A stretch of 7,146 bases of DNA from Propionibacteriaceae bacterium UBA4569 (GTDB taxonomy: Bacteria > Actinomycetota > Actinomycetes > Propionibacteriales > Propionibacteriaceae): NCBI GenBank assembly GCA_002387005.1, contig DGKN01000214.1, forward strand, positions 5,576 through 12,721, given 5' to 3'. A program made the position numbers and the translations under genes. The notes beneath the pieces are model-generated. The model saw only the letters and a list, made by a program, of their open reading frames with translations. It was not told the origin of the DNA and searched no databases. Shown piece by piece: positions 1 to 6,049 of the stretch; the first letter of the stretch is position 1; the number at the start of each line of letters is the position of its first letter.

Positions 1-254
1 CACCCCTGCAACTCGGCGGTGACCTGCTCGGCCTCGCGGTAGGTGGAGGTGACCAGCAGGACGGGACGCCGGGTCTGTTGCGCCAGGGTGGCCACGAGAG
101 CAGAACGGACGGCCGGCGGGGCGGTCAGGTCGAGGGCCGTGGTAGCACCAGCGCGGGCGAGGGCATCGGAGACCACCGGGTCGGTGGCAATCAGGTCGAC
201 GAGGGCGCTCAGGGTCACGTCCGCCCAATCTACCGTCGGCACCCCAATCGACAT
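1..254 (-). CDS. mfd: Transcription-repair coupling factor Mfd, N-terminal fragment (runs off the left edge)
   Basis: Mfd is an ATP-dependent DNA translocase that displaces stalled RNA polymerase at lesions and recruits the UvrABC excision machinery. Only the first 84 codons of a protein normally about 1,150-1,200 residues long are present. The reading frame is open from an ATG at 254 to the window edge. The start MSIGVPTVDWADVTLSALVD is followed by an alpha-helical stretch, then RRPVLLVTSTYREAEQVTAE at about residues 62-81. That segment matches the UvrB-like N-terminal module of Mfd (pattern 'rPvLlVTaTgrEAEdla'). A good Shine-Dalgarno, GGAGGT on the minus strand (263-268), lies 8 nt before the ATG and supports this start. 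The gene is divergent from zwf. The call rests on a short N-terminal match only, so another UvrB-domain protein is a weaker alternative. Nearness to pth and rplY, as in mycobacteria, favours Mfd. Confidence 0.8.
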   Translation of the reverse strand, partial: MSIGVPTVDWADVTLSALVDLIATDPVVSDALARAGATTALDLTAPPAVRSALVATLAQQTRRPVLLVTSTYREAEQVTAELQG

Positions 255-313
255 GCGCCCCAACCTCCGCCACGGGTGAAATCACGCCGCCGACGGGGTT
301 GGTCGCGCCGCAG

Positions 314-325
314 GAGCCTAGGCTC
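314..325. promoter_or_regulatory. Perfect 12-bp palindrome with overlapping -10 box; probable leaderless zwf promoter
   Basis: GAGCCTAGGCTC is a perfect palindrome in the 76-bp gap between the divergent mfd and zwf starts. It contains TAGGCT (319-324), a TANNNT -10 box, exactly six bases before the zwf GTG at 331. That is the spacing expected if transcription starts on the G of the start codon. zwf has no well-placed Shine-Dalgarno (AGGAG at 310-314 is 16 bases away), which fits a leaderless message, a common form in actinobacteria. Because the site is palindromic, the same TAGGCT reads on the minus strand toward mfd, so it could also be an operator for both genes. No convincing -35 box is seen. 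The -10 role is inferred. Confidence 0.45.
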
Positions 326-330
326 ACACC

Positions 331-1821
331 GTGACCGAGAACAGCGCGAACACCCCCGCCCCTGATCGCACGCAGCACGGCACCTCGTCCGATGCCCTCA
401 CCAGCAGCGTCGTGACGAATGCCGCCACCCAGCCGGCTGAGGCGACCCCTCCGGACGCCGACCAGCCGACGACCCTGGTCATCCTGGGCGCCTCGGGCGA
501 CCTGACCCACCGGCTGCTGCTGCCGGGTCTGGGCACGCTGATGAAGCTGAAGGCTCGCCCGAACCTGACGCTGGTGGGAGCGGCCTTCGACGAGATGGGC
601 CAGGACCAGTGGAAGCTGATCCTCCAGACGGCGATGGAGGAGGCCAAGGCGCCCACCTCGCGGATCGAACAGATGGTCTCGACCACCCATTACCAACAGA
701 TCGACGTCACCAATCCCGCGGAGCTGAAGTCGCTTCTTGACTCACTCCCCGGTGATCCGGTGCTCTACTTCGCCCTGCCGCCGGCCATCACGATCAAGGC
801 GTGTGAGGCGCTCACGCAGGTCGACTTCCCCAAGCACCTGCGCCTGGCGCTGGAGAAGCCCTTCGGTTCGGACTGGCAGACCGCCCACGACCTGAACGAA
901 CTGCTCGCCCGTCTGGTGCCCGAGAGGCAGATCTTCCGGGTGGACCACTTCCTCGGCAAGGCGACGGTGCTGAACCTGCTCGGGCTGCGCTTTGCGAACC
1001 GGATCTTCGAGCCGGTGTGGAATGCCAACAACATCGAGCGGGTCGAGATCATCACCGACGAAACACTCGGCCTCGAGGGCCGCGCCGGCTACTACGACAA
1101 GGCGGGCGCGCTGAAGGACATGATCCAGAGCCACCTGATGCTGGTGATGGCCATGTTCGCGATGGAGGAGCCGGCCAAGCTGCACGAGCAGGAACTGCGT
1201 GACCTGATGGCACACGTACTGCGCGCGACCGAGCTGTACACGGGTGACGCGACGACCAGCTCGCGCCGAGCCCGCTACACGGCCGGGAAGATCGGCGACA
1301 AGGACCTTCCGAACTACGTGGACGAGGAGGGCGTCGACCCGGCAAACAACACCGAGACGCTCGCCGAGATCACGGTGCAGATCAACAACTCCCGCTGGGC
1401 CGGGGTCCCCTTCCGGCTGCGTTCGGGCAAGGCACTGGGCGACCAGCGCAATGGCATCACGGCGGTCTTCAAGCCGGTCGGGCACGTTCCGGAGGGCTTC
1501 ACCAACACGCCCGTCCCGAATGTGATCAGCATCGGCATGAAGCCGGAGAACCTGGCCGTGGGCATCACGACGAATGCCGAGGGTGACTCGCTCGACCTGG
1601 AGGATTCGGTGCTGTTCACCGAGTTCGGCAGCTCCGCGGTACGCCCCTACGGCGAAATCCTGGAGGGCATCCTGGACGGGGACCCGCTGCTCAGCGTCCG
1701 TGGCGACATCGCCGAGCGCTGCTGGGAGATCCTGGGCCCGGTCGTCGAGGCGTGGAAGTCGGGCGCCGTCCCGCTGGACGAGTACCGCGCCGGGTCCACG
1801 GGTCCCTCCAACTGGCGCTGA
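331..1821 (+). CDS. zwf: Glucose-6-phosphate 1-dehydrogenase
   Basis: Cytosolic enzyme oxidising glucose-6-phosphate to 6-phosphogluconolactone with NADP+, the entry step of the oxidative pentose phosphate pathway and a main NADPH source. The 496-aa product has the nucleotide-binding GASGDL (53-58), EKPFGSD (175-181), the substrate loop RVDHFLGK (203-210) and GYYDKAGALKDMIQSH (253-268). By comparison with the Leuconostoc enzyme, Asp205 and His268 would be the catalytic dyad, and His206 and Lys210 bind the sugar phosphate. The usual RIDHYLGKE is RVDHFLGKA here, so the Glu after the Lys is Ala; I recall this as an actinobacterial subgroup variant, not a broken site. Residues 1-46 are a Thr/Ala/Pro-rich, probably disordered extension. 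The GTG at 331 is chosen because a -10 box sits at leaderless distance; GTG 412 (residue 28) is an alternative. A decayed copy of its 3' end lies at 4460-4617. Confidence 0.93.
   Translation: MTENSANTPAPDRTQHGTSSDALTSSVVTNAATQPAEATPPDADQPTTLVILGASGDLTHRLLLPGLGTLMKLKARPNLTLVGAAFDEMGQDQWKLILQTAMEEAKAPTSRIEQMVSTTHYQQIDVTNPAELKSLLDSLPGDPVLYFALPPAITIKACEALTQVDFPKHLRLALEKPFGSDWQTAHDLNELLARLVPERQIFRVDHFLGKATVLNLLGLRFANRIFEPVWNANNIERVEIITDETLGLEGRAGYYDKAGALKDMIQSHLMLVMAMFAMEEPAKLHEQELRDLMAHVLRATELYTGDATTSSRRARYTAGKIGDKDLPNYVDEEGVDPANNTETLAEITVQINNSRWAGVPFRLRSGKALGDQRNGITAVFKPVGHVPEGFTNTPVPNVISIGMKPENLAVGITTNAEGDSLDLEDSVLFTEFGSSAVRPYGEILEGILDGDPLLSVRGDIAERCWEILGPVVEAWKSGAVPLDEYRAGSTGPSNWR
1777..1802 (+). 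repeat. Direct repeat, left copy (inside the zwf 3' end)
   Basis: These 26 bases, starting GACGAGTACC and ending TCCACGGG, are identical to 4573-4598 in the same orientation, 2,796 bases apart. They encode DEYRAGSTG near the zwf C terminus. Weaker similarity extends on both sides: upstream through the codons for the last 32 residues, and possibly to a shared TTGCGAA beyond the stop (1829-1835 here, 4618-4624 in the other copy). Together the two copies bracket the three exported genes. Confidence 0.9.
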
Positions 1822-1864
1822 AGAGTTATTGCGAATACCTCCGCCCTCAGCTGTCGCCGTGGAC

Positions 1865-2581
1865 TCAGCCTGTGGCTTGCGAGAGCCACGTCTTCAGGGG
1901 CGCCAAGCGACCGTACATAGAAGGAGCGCCTGATGTGCAGCTCTCCCCATAGGAAGTCACTGCCACAAGGCGCCCTTGGTTATCCGAGACCCCACCGCCG
2001 GAATCCCCCACACAGGCATTCGCCTGCGAGGCGACCAAACAGATAAATTGATCATTGGAACATCCTTGTTCCTCAGCCAGATCCAAACGCCGAGGTGAGC
2101 ATGGAAGTGACGTTCCGGGCACCCATCCCCATCCGGTCATTTGATACGTATCCGTTGCGTACAGGCGAGCGTCAGGCGTCGGCGTGATGCCAGCAGGTTT
2201 CAGGGGCCGATCAATAGGTATCAACGCCACATCCGCGGCAATGCTCTCGGACGAGGCTGCCACAGGTTCTCCCAAATCTACGGGCGTCAACCGGGAGGTG
2301 GTAGCGCACCTGTCGAAGAAGCCCACATAGGCAACGAGCTTCACTCCCGCAGTCAAGCAGTGATTGGCCGTCAAAATGAACCTGCCGGACGCCGTTACAG
2401 TGCCGGAACATTTAAAGCCCAAGGAGATGTCGGGGTAGCTGCCCCGGTACGCGAGAAGCGCGGGCGCCTCGGCGAGCAATGGCGCCGCGTCCACCACAGA
2501 GGCCGGACGCGAGCTCGACCCGCAAGCAGCCAGTGACGCGACCGCGAGCAGAAAAATCATCGAGTCGCGCTTCACTAACAC
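1865..2581 (-). CDS. Lipoprotein serine protease, S1 (chymotrypsin) fold
   Basis: Likely membrane-anchored extracellular endopeptidase. From the GTG at 2581 the product is 238 aa: a short signal ending in the lipobox LAAC (lipidated Cys20), a short linker, then a protease domain. The S1 triad is visible: His74 in LTANHC, Asp117 in ADVALI and Ser194 in GDSGGG. The Cys before the His motif (CSG) and the Cys of NHC would form the usual Cys42-Cys58 disulfide. The residue matching chymotrypsin position 189 (six before the Ser) is Asn, not the Asp of trypsins, so cleavage after Arg/Lys is not expected. The 2581 start has GAGGGG six bases upstream; GTG 2575 and an upstream GTG at 2620, overlapping the neighbouring gene, are alternatives. 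The second codon is TTA, rare in high-GC actinobacteria. It is the last gene of the exported block, about 10 bp after the lipoprotein gene. The substrate is unknown. Confidence 0.83.
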   Translation of the reverse strand: MLVKRDSMIFLLAVASLAACGSSSRPASVVDAAPLLAEAPALLAYRGSYPDISLGFKCSGTVTASGRFILTANHCLTAGVKLVAYVGFFDRCATTSRLTPVDLGEPVAASSESIAADVALIPIDRPLKPAGITPTPDARLYATDTYQMTGWGWVPGTSLPCSPRRLDLAEEQGCSNDQFICLVASQANACVGDSGGGVSDNQGRLVAVTSYGESCTSGAPSMYGRLAPLKTWLSQATG

Positions 2582-2591
2582 ACACGACCCC

Positions 2592-3188
2592 TCAATGACA
2601 TGGTTCCGTTGACGAGCCACAAAGCAGAAGAGAAATTGGGACTTCTATGCTCCCGTTACCTCCAGTGCGTTCAAACTCCACGCGCACGCCCCTCCACCCA
2701 CCACCAGCGGCACCGGTGGCGCGAAGCCCAATCTCTAGGCGCGTCCCAATCGAACCTGGGCCAACCTTAGCCCTCGCCACACAAGGGAGGACCCCCTCGG
2801 CCGGATCGGCTTCGCCTAGGCTGGTTCCCCGCTCCGCAGGGTACCCCGACATGCTGAGCGCGCTTTGCGATTCGATGTTGTAGTCAACGACACGGAACCC
2901 GAGGAATTCGAACCCGTCTCCCGCTTGCGCTAGAGGCGAGGCGTTCTTCACGAGGACGCGTGAGCCGTCGGTGACGCATACAGGGATCGTATACGTAAAC
3001 TTGGCTCCCGCCTCGTCCCACTCGAGGATCGATTCGCTGGCCGGCACCGCTTCGGAAGCAGCCTCGCTAGTGACAGCTGCGGCAAGAGGGCTCGGCGACT
3101 CCGGGGTAGAGTCACGGCCGCAGGCCGCAAGCGTTGAACAAACCATCAGCGCTGTCGTCACCCATAGCAGCCTGTCAGCGGAAGGCAC
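2592..3188 (-). CDS. Hypothetical lipoprotein
   Basis: I do not recognise a family. From the GTG at 3188 the product is 198 aa: a positively charged start, a hydrophobic segment (about residues 7-22) and the lipobox LAAC with lipidated Cys23. A Ser/Pro/Ala/Glu-rich linker (24-52) follows, typical of cell-wall-spanning tethers. The remaining ~145 residues look beta-rich, with four cysteines (71, 136, 190, 197) that could form two disulfides; the last two sit at the extreme C terminus. An in-frame GTG at 3230 would add 14 residues and give a poorer signal peptide; GTG at 3161 would give a very short one. The 3188 start overlaps the end of the upstream secreted-protein gene by 14 bases, which suggests translational coupling, and the protease gene follows about 10 bp on. 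A solute-binding, inhibitor or adaptor role is possible but nothing in the sequence decides. Confidence 0.7.
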   Translation of the reverse strand: MPSADRLLWVTTALMVCSTLAACGRDSTPESPSPLAAAVTSEAASEAVPASESILEWDEAGAKFTYTIPVCVTDGSRVLVKNASPLAQAGDGFEFLGFRVVDYNIESQSALSMSGYPAERGTSLGEADPAEGVLPCVARAKVGPGSIGTRLEIGLRATGAAGGGWRGVRVEFERTGGNGSIEVPISLLLCGSSTEPCH

Positions 3189-4347
3189 CGCGCACCCGTG
3201 AAGCGTAAGCGGGCACGTCCGTATCTCCACAGATCTTGTAGGACGCCGTGGGAGAATAGATCGAGATGAAGTCTGAGCTATCGTATTGCGAAGTCGAAGT
3301 TACATTGACACCGCCCAAACTCTTCAACTTGAAGCCGGCCGAAAAATTATAGGCATCATAACTGCTACTAACCCTGCGCCAGGTTCCCGCAGCAGTATTA
3401 CTGCAACGCGACGCGGTGAAATACTCAGCGGGGCCATCGTCAGTCCCTCCCGTCAGCCGAGTCGCTGCGAACGTTACGTCCGTATAAGCGTAGCTCTTGG
3501 AGCCAGCGATTACGGTGTAGCAGACCGTCTTATACTTTGTTACCTCCGACTCCACCCTGAAGGACCGATTCGTGGTAGACGCGGCCCATTCCTGCTCGAA
3601 TCCTCCTGTTCGGCTCACCGTTCCGCCCGCTTTGAAGCCATACGAATCGCCTTGGCGATCCACGGCGAGCCCCAATGACACTGTTTGCGTTGACTTGAAG
3701 GTCATCTTCTGCGTCTGCTTGTAATCAGGGGTGATGCCGTCGCCGATGCTCGCCCAAGACCGCAACCCTTGCTGTAGCACAGTACTTGAGCACTCAACGT
3801 ACGGTTTATGAACCAGGGAACTTGTCTGAGACACTTGAGTCGCATCAAGTGTGATGTCGGATGGTTTGACGACCGAACTATCCGCGTCCAATCGCGGGGA
3901 CGCGAACGTGCTTGTAATCACCGCGCCGGTCCTCAGTCCGTCCCAAGCTACGATCTCAACATCAATCTGTCCTGAGGGGCCGACATACGCCTTCGGCAAC
4001 TGCTTCTGATCGAGCCCCTTCAACTGGAACTTTCCATCAGCGCCGATGCTCGAATGTGCGACGGGGATCTTATTGAAGGAGTCACCGACTGACAGGCGCG
4101 CCAGCGTCTCTCCGCTGGGTAGTGCGTAGGCGATCACATGTGCCGTGCGTCCTTTCGCAAGGCCCCTGATGCTTCCTTGTGCCTTGGGGACGCCCGGCAG
4201 CTTTGAGCTGTCGGGGATGTTCTGAAGGGCTGCGCGGCTGACAGAGATCGGCAGCTTCACGAGCGGGTCAGCACTCGCTGGGTATGTGGAGGTAGCTACG
4301 AGGGCCAGGGCCAGCGCGCTCACCCCTGCCAAAGAGCGAGACATCAT
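3175..4347 (-). CDS. Secreted beta-rich protein of an uncharacterised actinobacterial family
   Basis: The 390-aa product starts at the first of two adjacent ATGs (4345-4347), with GGGAG six bases upstream. It has a Sec signal peptide: MMSR, a hydrophobic core LAGVSALALALVA, and likely cleavage after PASA (residue 26). Residues about 55-150 look like a small beta-sandwich. The C-terminal part (about 180-390) is rich in Ser, Thr, Tyr and Gly with alternating polar/apolar strands, for example MTFKSTQTVSLGLAVD and YGFKAGGTVS. Cys186, 276, 315 and 373 could form two disulfides. The ending YKICGDTDVPAYASR resembles, from memory, unnamed secreted proteins of Streptomyces and relatives that end in a C-G-x-x-D-x-P-x-x-A-R pattern; I know no function for them. 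In-frame codons continue upstream to 4923, but that part lacks a signal peptide and lies antisense to the zwf remnant and in another frame of pth, so it is excluded. First gene of the exported block. Confidence 0.75.
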   Translation of the reverse strand: MMSRSLAGVSALALALVATSTYPASADPLVKLPISVSRAALQNIPDSSKLPGVPKAQGSIRGLAKGRTAHVIAYALPSGETLARLSVGDSFNKIPVAHSSIGADGKFQLKGLDQKQLPKAYVGPSGQIDVEIVAWDGLRTGAVITSTFASPRLDADSSVVKPSDITLDATQVSQTSSLVHKPYVECSSTVLQQGLRSWASIGDGITPDYKQTQKMTFKSTQTVSLGLAVDRQGDSYGFKAGGTVSRTGGFEQEWAASTTNRSFRVESEVTKYKTVCYTVIAGSKSYAYTDVTFAATRLTGGTDDGPAEYFTASRCSNTAAGTWRRVSSSYDAYNFSAGFKLKSLGGVNVTSTSQYDSSDFISIYSPTASYKICGDTDVPAYASRVRGAFR

Positions 4348-4381
4348 ATCGTGCTCCCATCGCCAGTTCCGGGTGCGCGGA

Positions 4382-4411
4382 ACGCTACCACTCAACTTTC
4401 CTGCCTGTAAG
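4382..4411 (-). promoter_or_regulatory. Candidate promoter of the exported-protein operon
   Basis: On the minus strand CTTACA (4411-4406) and TAGCGT (4387-4382) are separated by 18 bases, a weak but acceptable -35/-10 pair. Transcription would start near 4375, about 28 bases before the ATG at 4347, leaving room for its Shine-Dalgarno GGGAG. It lies between the secreted-protein gene and the zwf remnant. It is inferred from spacing and partial consensus matches only. Confidence 0.35.
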
Positions 4412-4459
4412 GGGTTCGGCGACTTCGTGCACCTCTGAGATCCACCAGACCAACTGCGG

Positions 4460-4617
4460 GCCCCCACGGCGGGCGTCCTAGCCCGGCTCGGCGTCGATCG
4501 TGGCATCGTCGGGCCCAGTGGAAGATTCTCGGGCACGCCGTGGAGGCCTGGAAGTCCGGGGCGGTGCCGCTCGACGAGTACCGCGCCGGGTCCACGGGAC
4601 CGCGCAATTGGCGGTAG
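4460..4617 (+). pseudogene. zwf: Degenerate duplicate of the zwf 3' end
   Basis: Positions 4519-4617 read WKILGHAVEAWK, SGAVPLDEYRAG, STGPRNWR and a stop. This matches the last 32 residues of the intact zwf product at 28 positions, with most codon differences at third bases. Farther upstream similarity continues with gaps: the frame LGVDRGIV (about 4486-4509) matches the intact LLSVRGDIA region but is shifted relative to the C-terminal frame, and CCCCCACGGC (4460s) matches CCCCTACGGC at 1645-1654. The piece therefore carries deletions and a frameshift, has no start, and cannot make an enzyme. It is in the same orientation as zwf and ends about 110 bp from the convergent pth gene. It could be the remains of an original zwf replaced by an incoming copy, or a duplication made when the exported block inserted. 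The 4519-4617 part is firm; the 4460-4518 part is my hand alignment. Confidence 0.82.
4573..4598 (+). repeat. Direct repeat, right copy (inside the zwf remnant)
   Basis: Identical over 26 bases to 1777-1802 and in the same orientation. Flanking bases in both copies are similar but not identical, so this is the best-preserved core of a longer imperfect repeat. Recombination between the two would delete the exported genes and leave one zwf end. Confidence 0.9.
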
Positions 4618-4698
4618 TTGCGAACAGTCCTGCAGGGGGTGGATGAATGGACGGGGCCCTGAGCCCGTAGCCTCCCGGCCCGCAAAACAGTCGGCGTA

Positions 4699-4722
4699 CC
4701 CCTCGACAGGCTCAGGGAACGT
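4699..4722. repeat. REP-like small palindrome between the zwf remnant and pth
   Basis: CCCCTCGACAGGCTCAGGGA has CCCT and AGGG arms, an inner GA/TC pair and a CAGGC loop, forming a small bulged hairpin. The wording (CTCGACAGGCTCAGGGAACG) matches a short dispersed extragenic palindrome I know from many actinobacterial genomes. It sits eight bases beyond the pth stop, on the side of the inserted block. Only one copy is in the window, so its repeated nature is taken from memory. Confidence 0.5.
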
Positions 4723-4729
4723 GATGGGA

Positions 4730-5329
4730 TCAGCAGTTGTAGCGGTTCTGGGCCGCTTCGAGGCCGGAGCTGACGAGAGCCTCGACGGCGTCGGCGGCGC
4801 GTCCGGTCTCCAGCTCGAAGTCGGCGCGCAGCGACGCCGGGATCGGTGCCAGCACGTAGTCGGCTGGCTGCTGGCGGCCGGGCGGGCGCCCGATGCCATA
4901 TCGGACGCGCAGGAAGTCGCCACTGCCCAGGTGTTTGCGCAGGGACTTCAACCCGTTGTGGCCGTTGTCGCCGCCCCCGAGCTTGAGGCGCAGCTGACCA
5001 AGATCAAGATCCAGCTCGTCGTGGATGGCGACAACATGATCAACAGTGACCTTGTGGAAGGCGGCCAGCTTGACCACGGCCTGGCCTGACTCGTTCATGA
5101 AGGTGCGGGGCTTGACCAGCACGATGCGGTGGGCCTCGACGCCGGGGGTGCCAATGCCTGCCGAACCCATCCGGGTCTCGGCGACGTCGGCGCGCATCCC
5201 CCTGGGAGCGGACCAGCTGGCGCGCGCGCGGCGCGCCAGCTCGTCCACGACCATGAACCCGACATTGTGCCGGGTGGTGGAGTAGGTCGGGCCCGGATTT
5301 CCGAGCCCGACCACCAGCCACGTGCTCAC
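4730..5329 (-). CDS. pth: Peptidyl-tRNA hydrolase
   Basis: Cytosolic esterase that frees tRNA from peptidyl-tRNAs dropped by ribosomes; normally essential. The 199-aa length is typical. Conserved sites are present: LGNPG with Asn11, TRHNVGF with catalytic His21, KPRTFMNESG with Asn79, HDELD with Asp104, and GHNGLKSL with Asn125 (matching E. coli Asn10, His20, Asn68, Asp93 and Asn114). The start is GTG 5329, with GGGAG seven bases upstream on the minus strand, giving MSTWLVVGLGNPG, the normal family N terminus. It follows rplY by 26 bp on the same strand, so the two are probably one operon, an arrangement common in actinobacteria and other bacteria. Its 3' end abuts the REP-like palindrome and zwf remnant. 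Confidence 0.96.
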   Translation of the reverse strand: MSTWLVVGLGNPGPTYSTTRHNVGFMVVDELARRARASWSAPRGMRADVAETRMGSAGIGTPGVEAHRIVLVKPRTFMNESGQAVVKLAAFHKVTVDHVVAIHDELDLDLGQLRLKLGGGDNGHNGLKSLRKHLGSGDFLRVRYGIGRPPGRQQPADYVLAPIPASLRADFELETGRAADAVEALVSSGLEAAQNRYNC

Positions 5330-5355
5330 GTGGTTGCTCCCTCAGACCTGTTCGG

Positions 5356-5973
5356 TCACTCGGCCTGGGTGGCCTCGTCGTCGCCCTCGGCCTCATCGCC
5401 CTCGGTCTCCGCGTCCTCGGACTCGGTCGACAACTCGGCGGCGACGTTGATGCCGACGATCAGGGTCTCGGGCTCGCCGTGGAAGGTGGCACCGGCCGGA
5501 AGGGTGATGTCGGCCACGGCCACCTGCGCGCCGGCCTCCAGGCCCTCGATCGAGACCTCGACCGACTGCGGGATGTGGGTGGCCTCGACCTCGAGGGCCA
5601 ACGTGGTGAGGTCCTGGTTGACGGTGACGTCACCGGCAGCCTCACCCACGAGCACGACGGGCACCTCGACGGTGACCTTCTCGCCGCGCTTCACGATGAG
5701 CAGGTCAACGTGCTCGATGAAGCCCTTGATCGGGTCGCGCTGAACCTGCTTGGGCAGGGCGAGCTGATTGGCGCCACCCTCGATGTCGATGCTGAGCAGG
5801 ACATTGGCCTGGCGCAGCGCCAGCAGGGTCTGGTGGCCCGGCAGGGTGATGTGCACGGGATCGGTGCCGTGGCCGTACAGGACGGCGGGCACCTGGTCGG
5901 CGCGACGGATGCGGCGGGCAGCGCCCTTGCCGAACTCGGTGCGCTGGGTGGCGGTCAGCTTGATCTCAGCCAT
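5356..5973 (-). CDS. rplY: 50S ribosomal protein L25 (bL25), general stress protein CTC form
   Basis: Binds 5S rRNA in the large ribosomal subunit. The 205-aa product is the long CTC type: an N-terminal 5S-binding L25 domain (about 1-95; TEFGKGAARRIRR, VPAVLYGHG and FIEHVDLL are typical), then a C-terminal TL5-type beta domain (about 97-180; LEVEATHIPQSVEVSIEGLE and DITLPAG). A strongly acidic tail (183-205, rich in Glu and Asp) follows, usual in actinobacterial homologues. The start is ATG 5973 with GAGG six bases upstream; an in-frame TTG at 5985 overlaps that ribosome-binding site and is unlikely. It is upstream of pth, 26 bp apart. Confidence 0.95.
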   Translation of the reverse strand: MAEIKLTATQRTEFGKGAARRIRRADQVPAVLYGHGTDPVHITLPGHQTLLALRQANVLLSIDIEGGANQLALPKQVQRDPIKGFIEHVDLLIVKRGEKVTVEVPVVLVGEAAGDVTVNQDLTTLALEVEATHIPQSVEVSIEGLEAGAQVAVADITLPAGATFHGEPETLIVGINVAAELSTESEDAETEGDEAEGDDEATQAE

Positions 5974-6049
5974 GTTCTTCCTCAACCTCTCGAAACGGAC
6001 GTGGGCCGGAGAGGGAGGAGCAGCTGGGCCGCAACACCGTGTCGATCAC

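Noticed and set aside
742..1485. 247-codon open frame antisense to zwf
   Set aside because: Typical GC-driven shadow of a highly conserved enzyme gene; its product has no recognisable domain.
1872..1889. GTGGCT/AGCCAC hairpin as a zwf terminator
   Set aside because: It lies inside the protease coding end, has no T-run, and is only 6 bp.
1822..4624. Insertion sequence or complete integrative element
   Set aside because: No transposase, integrase or terminal inverted repeats are visible; only the zwf-end direct repeats hint at integration.
4651..4668. ACGGG/CCCGT hairpin as a terminator between the zwf remnant and pth
   Set aside because: Short bulged stem without a T-run; could be chance in GC-rich DNA.
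4348..4923. Upstream extension of the secreted-protein reading frame, giving 582 aa
   Set aside because: It runs antisense to the zwf remnant and in another frame of pth, lacks a signal peptide, and a proper ribosome-binding site plus signal peptide begin at 4347.
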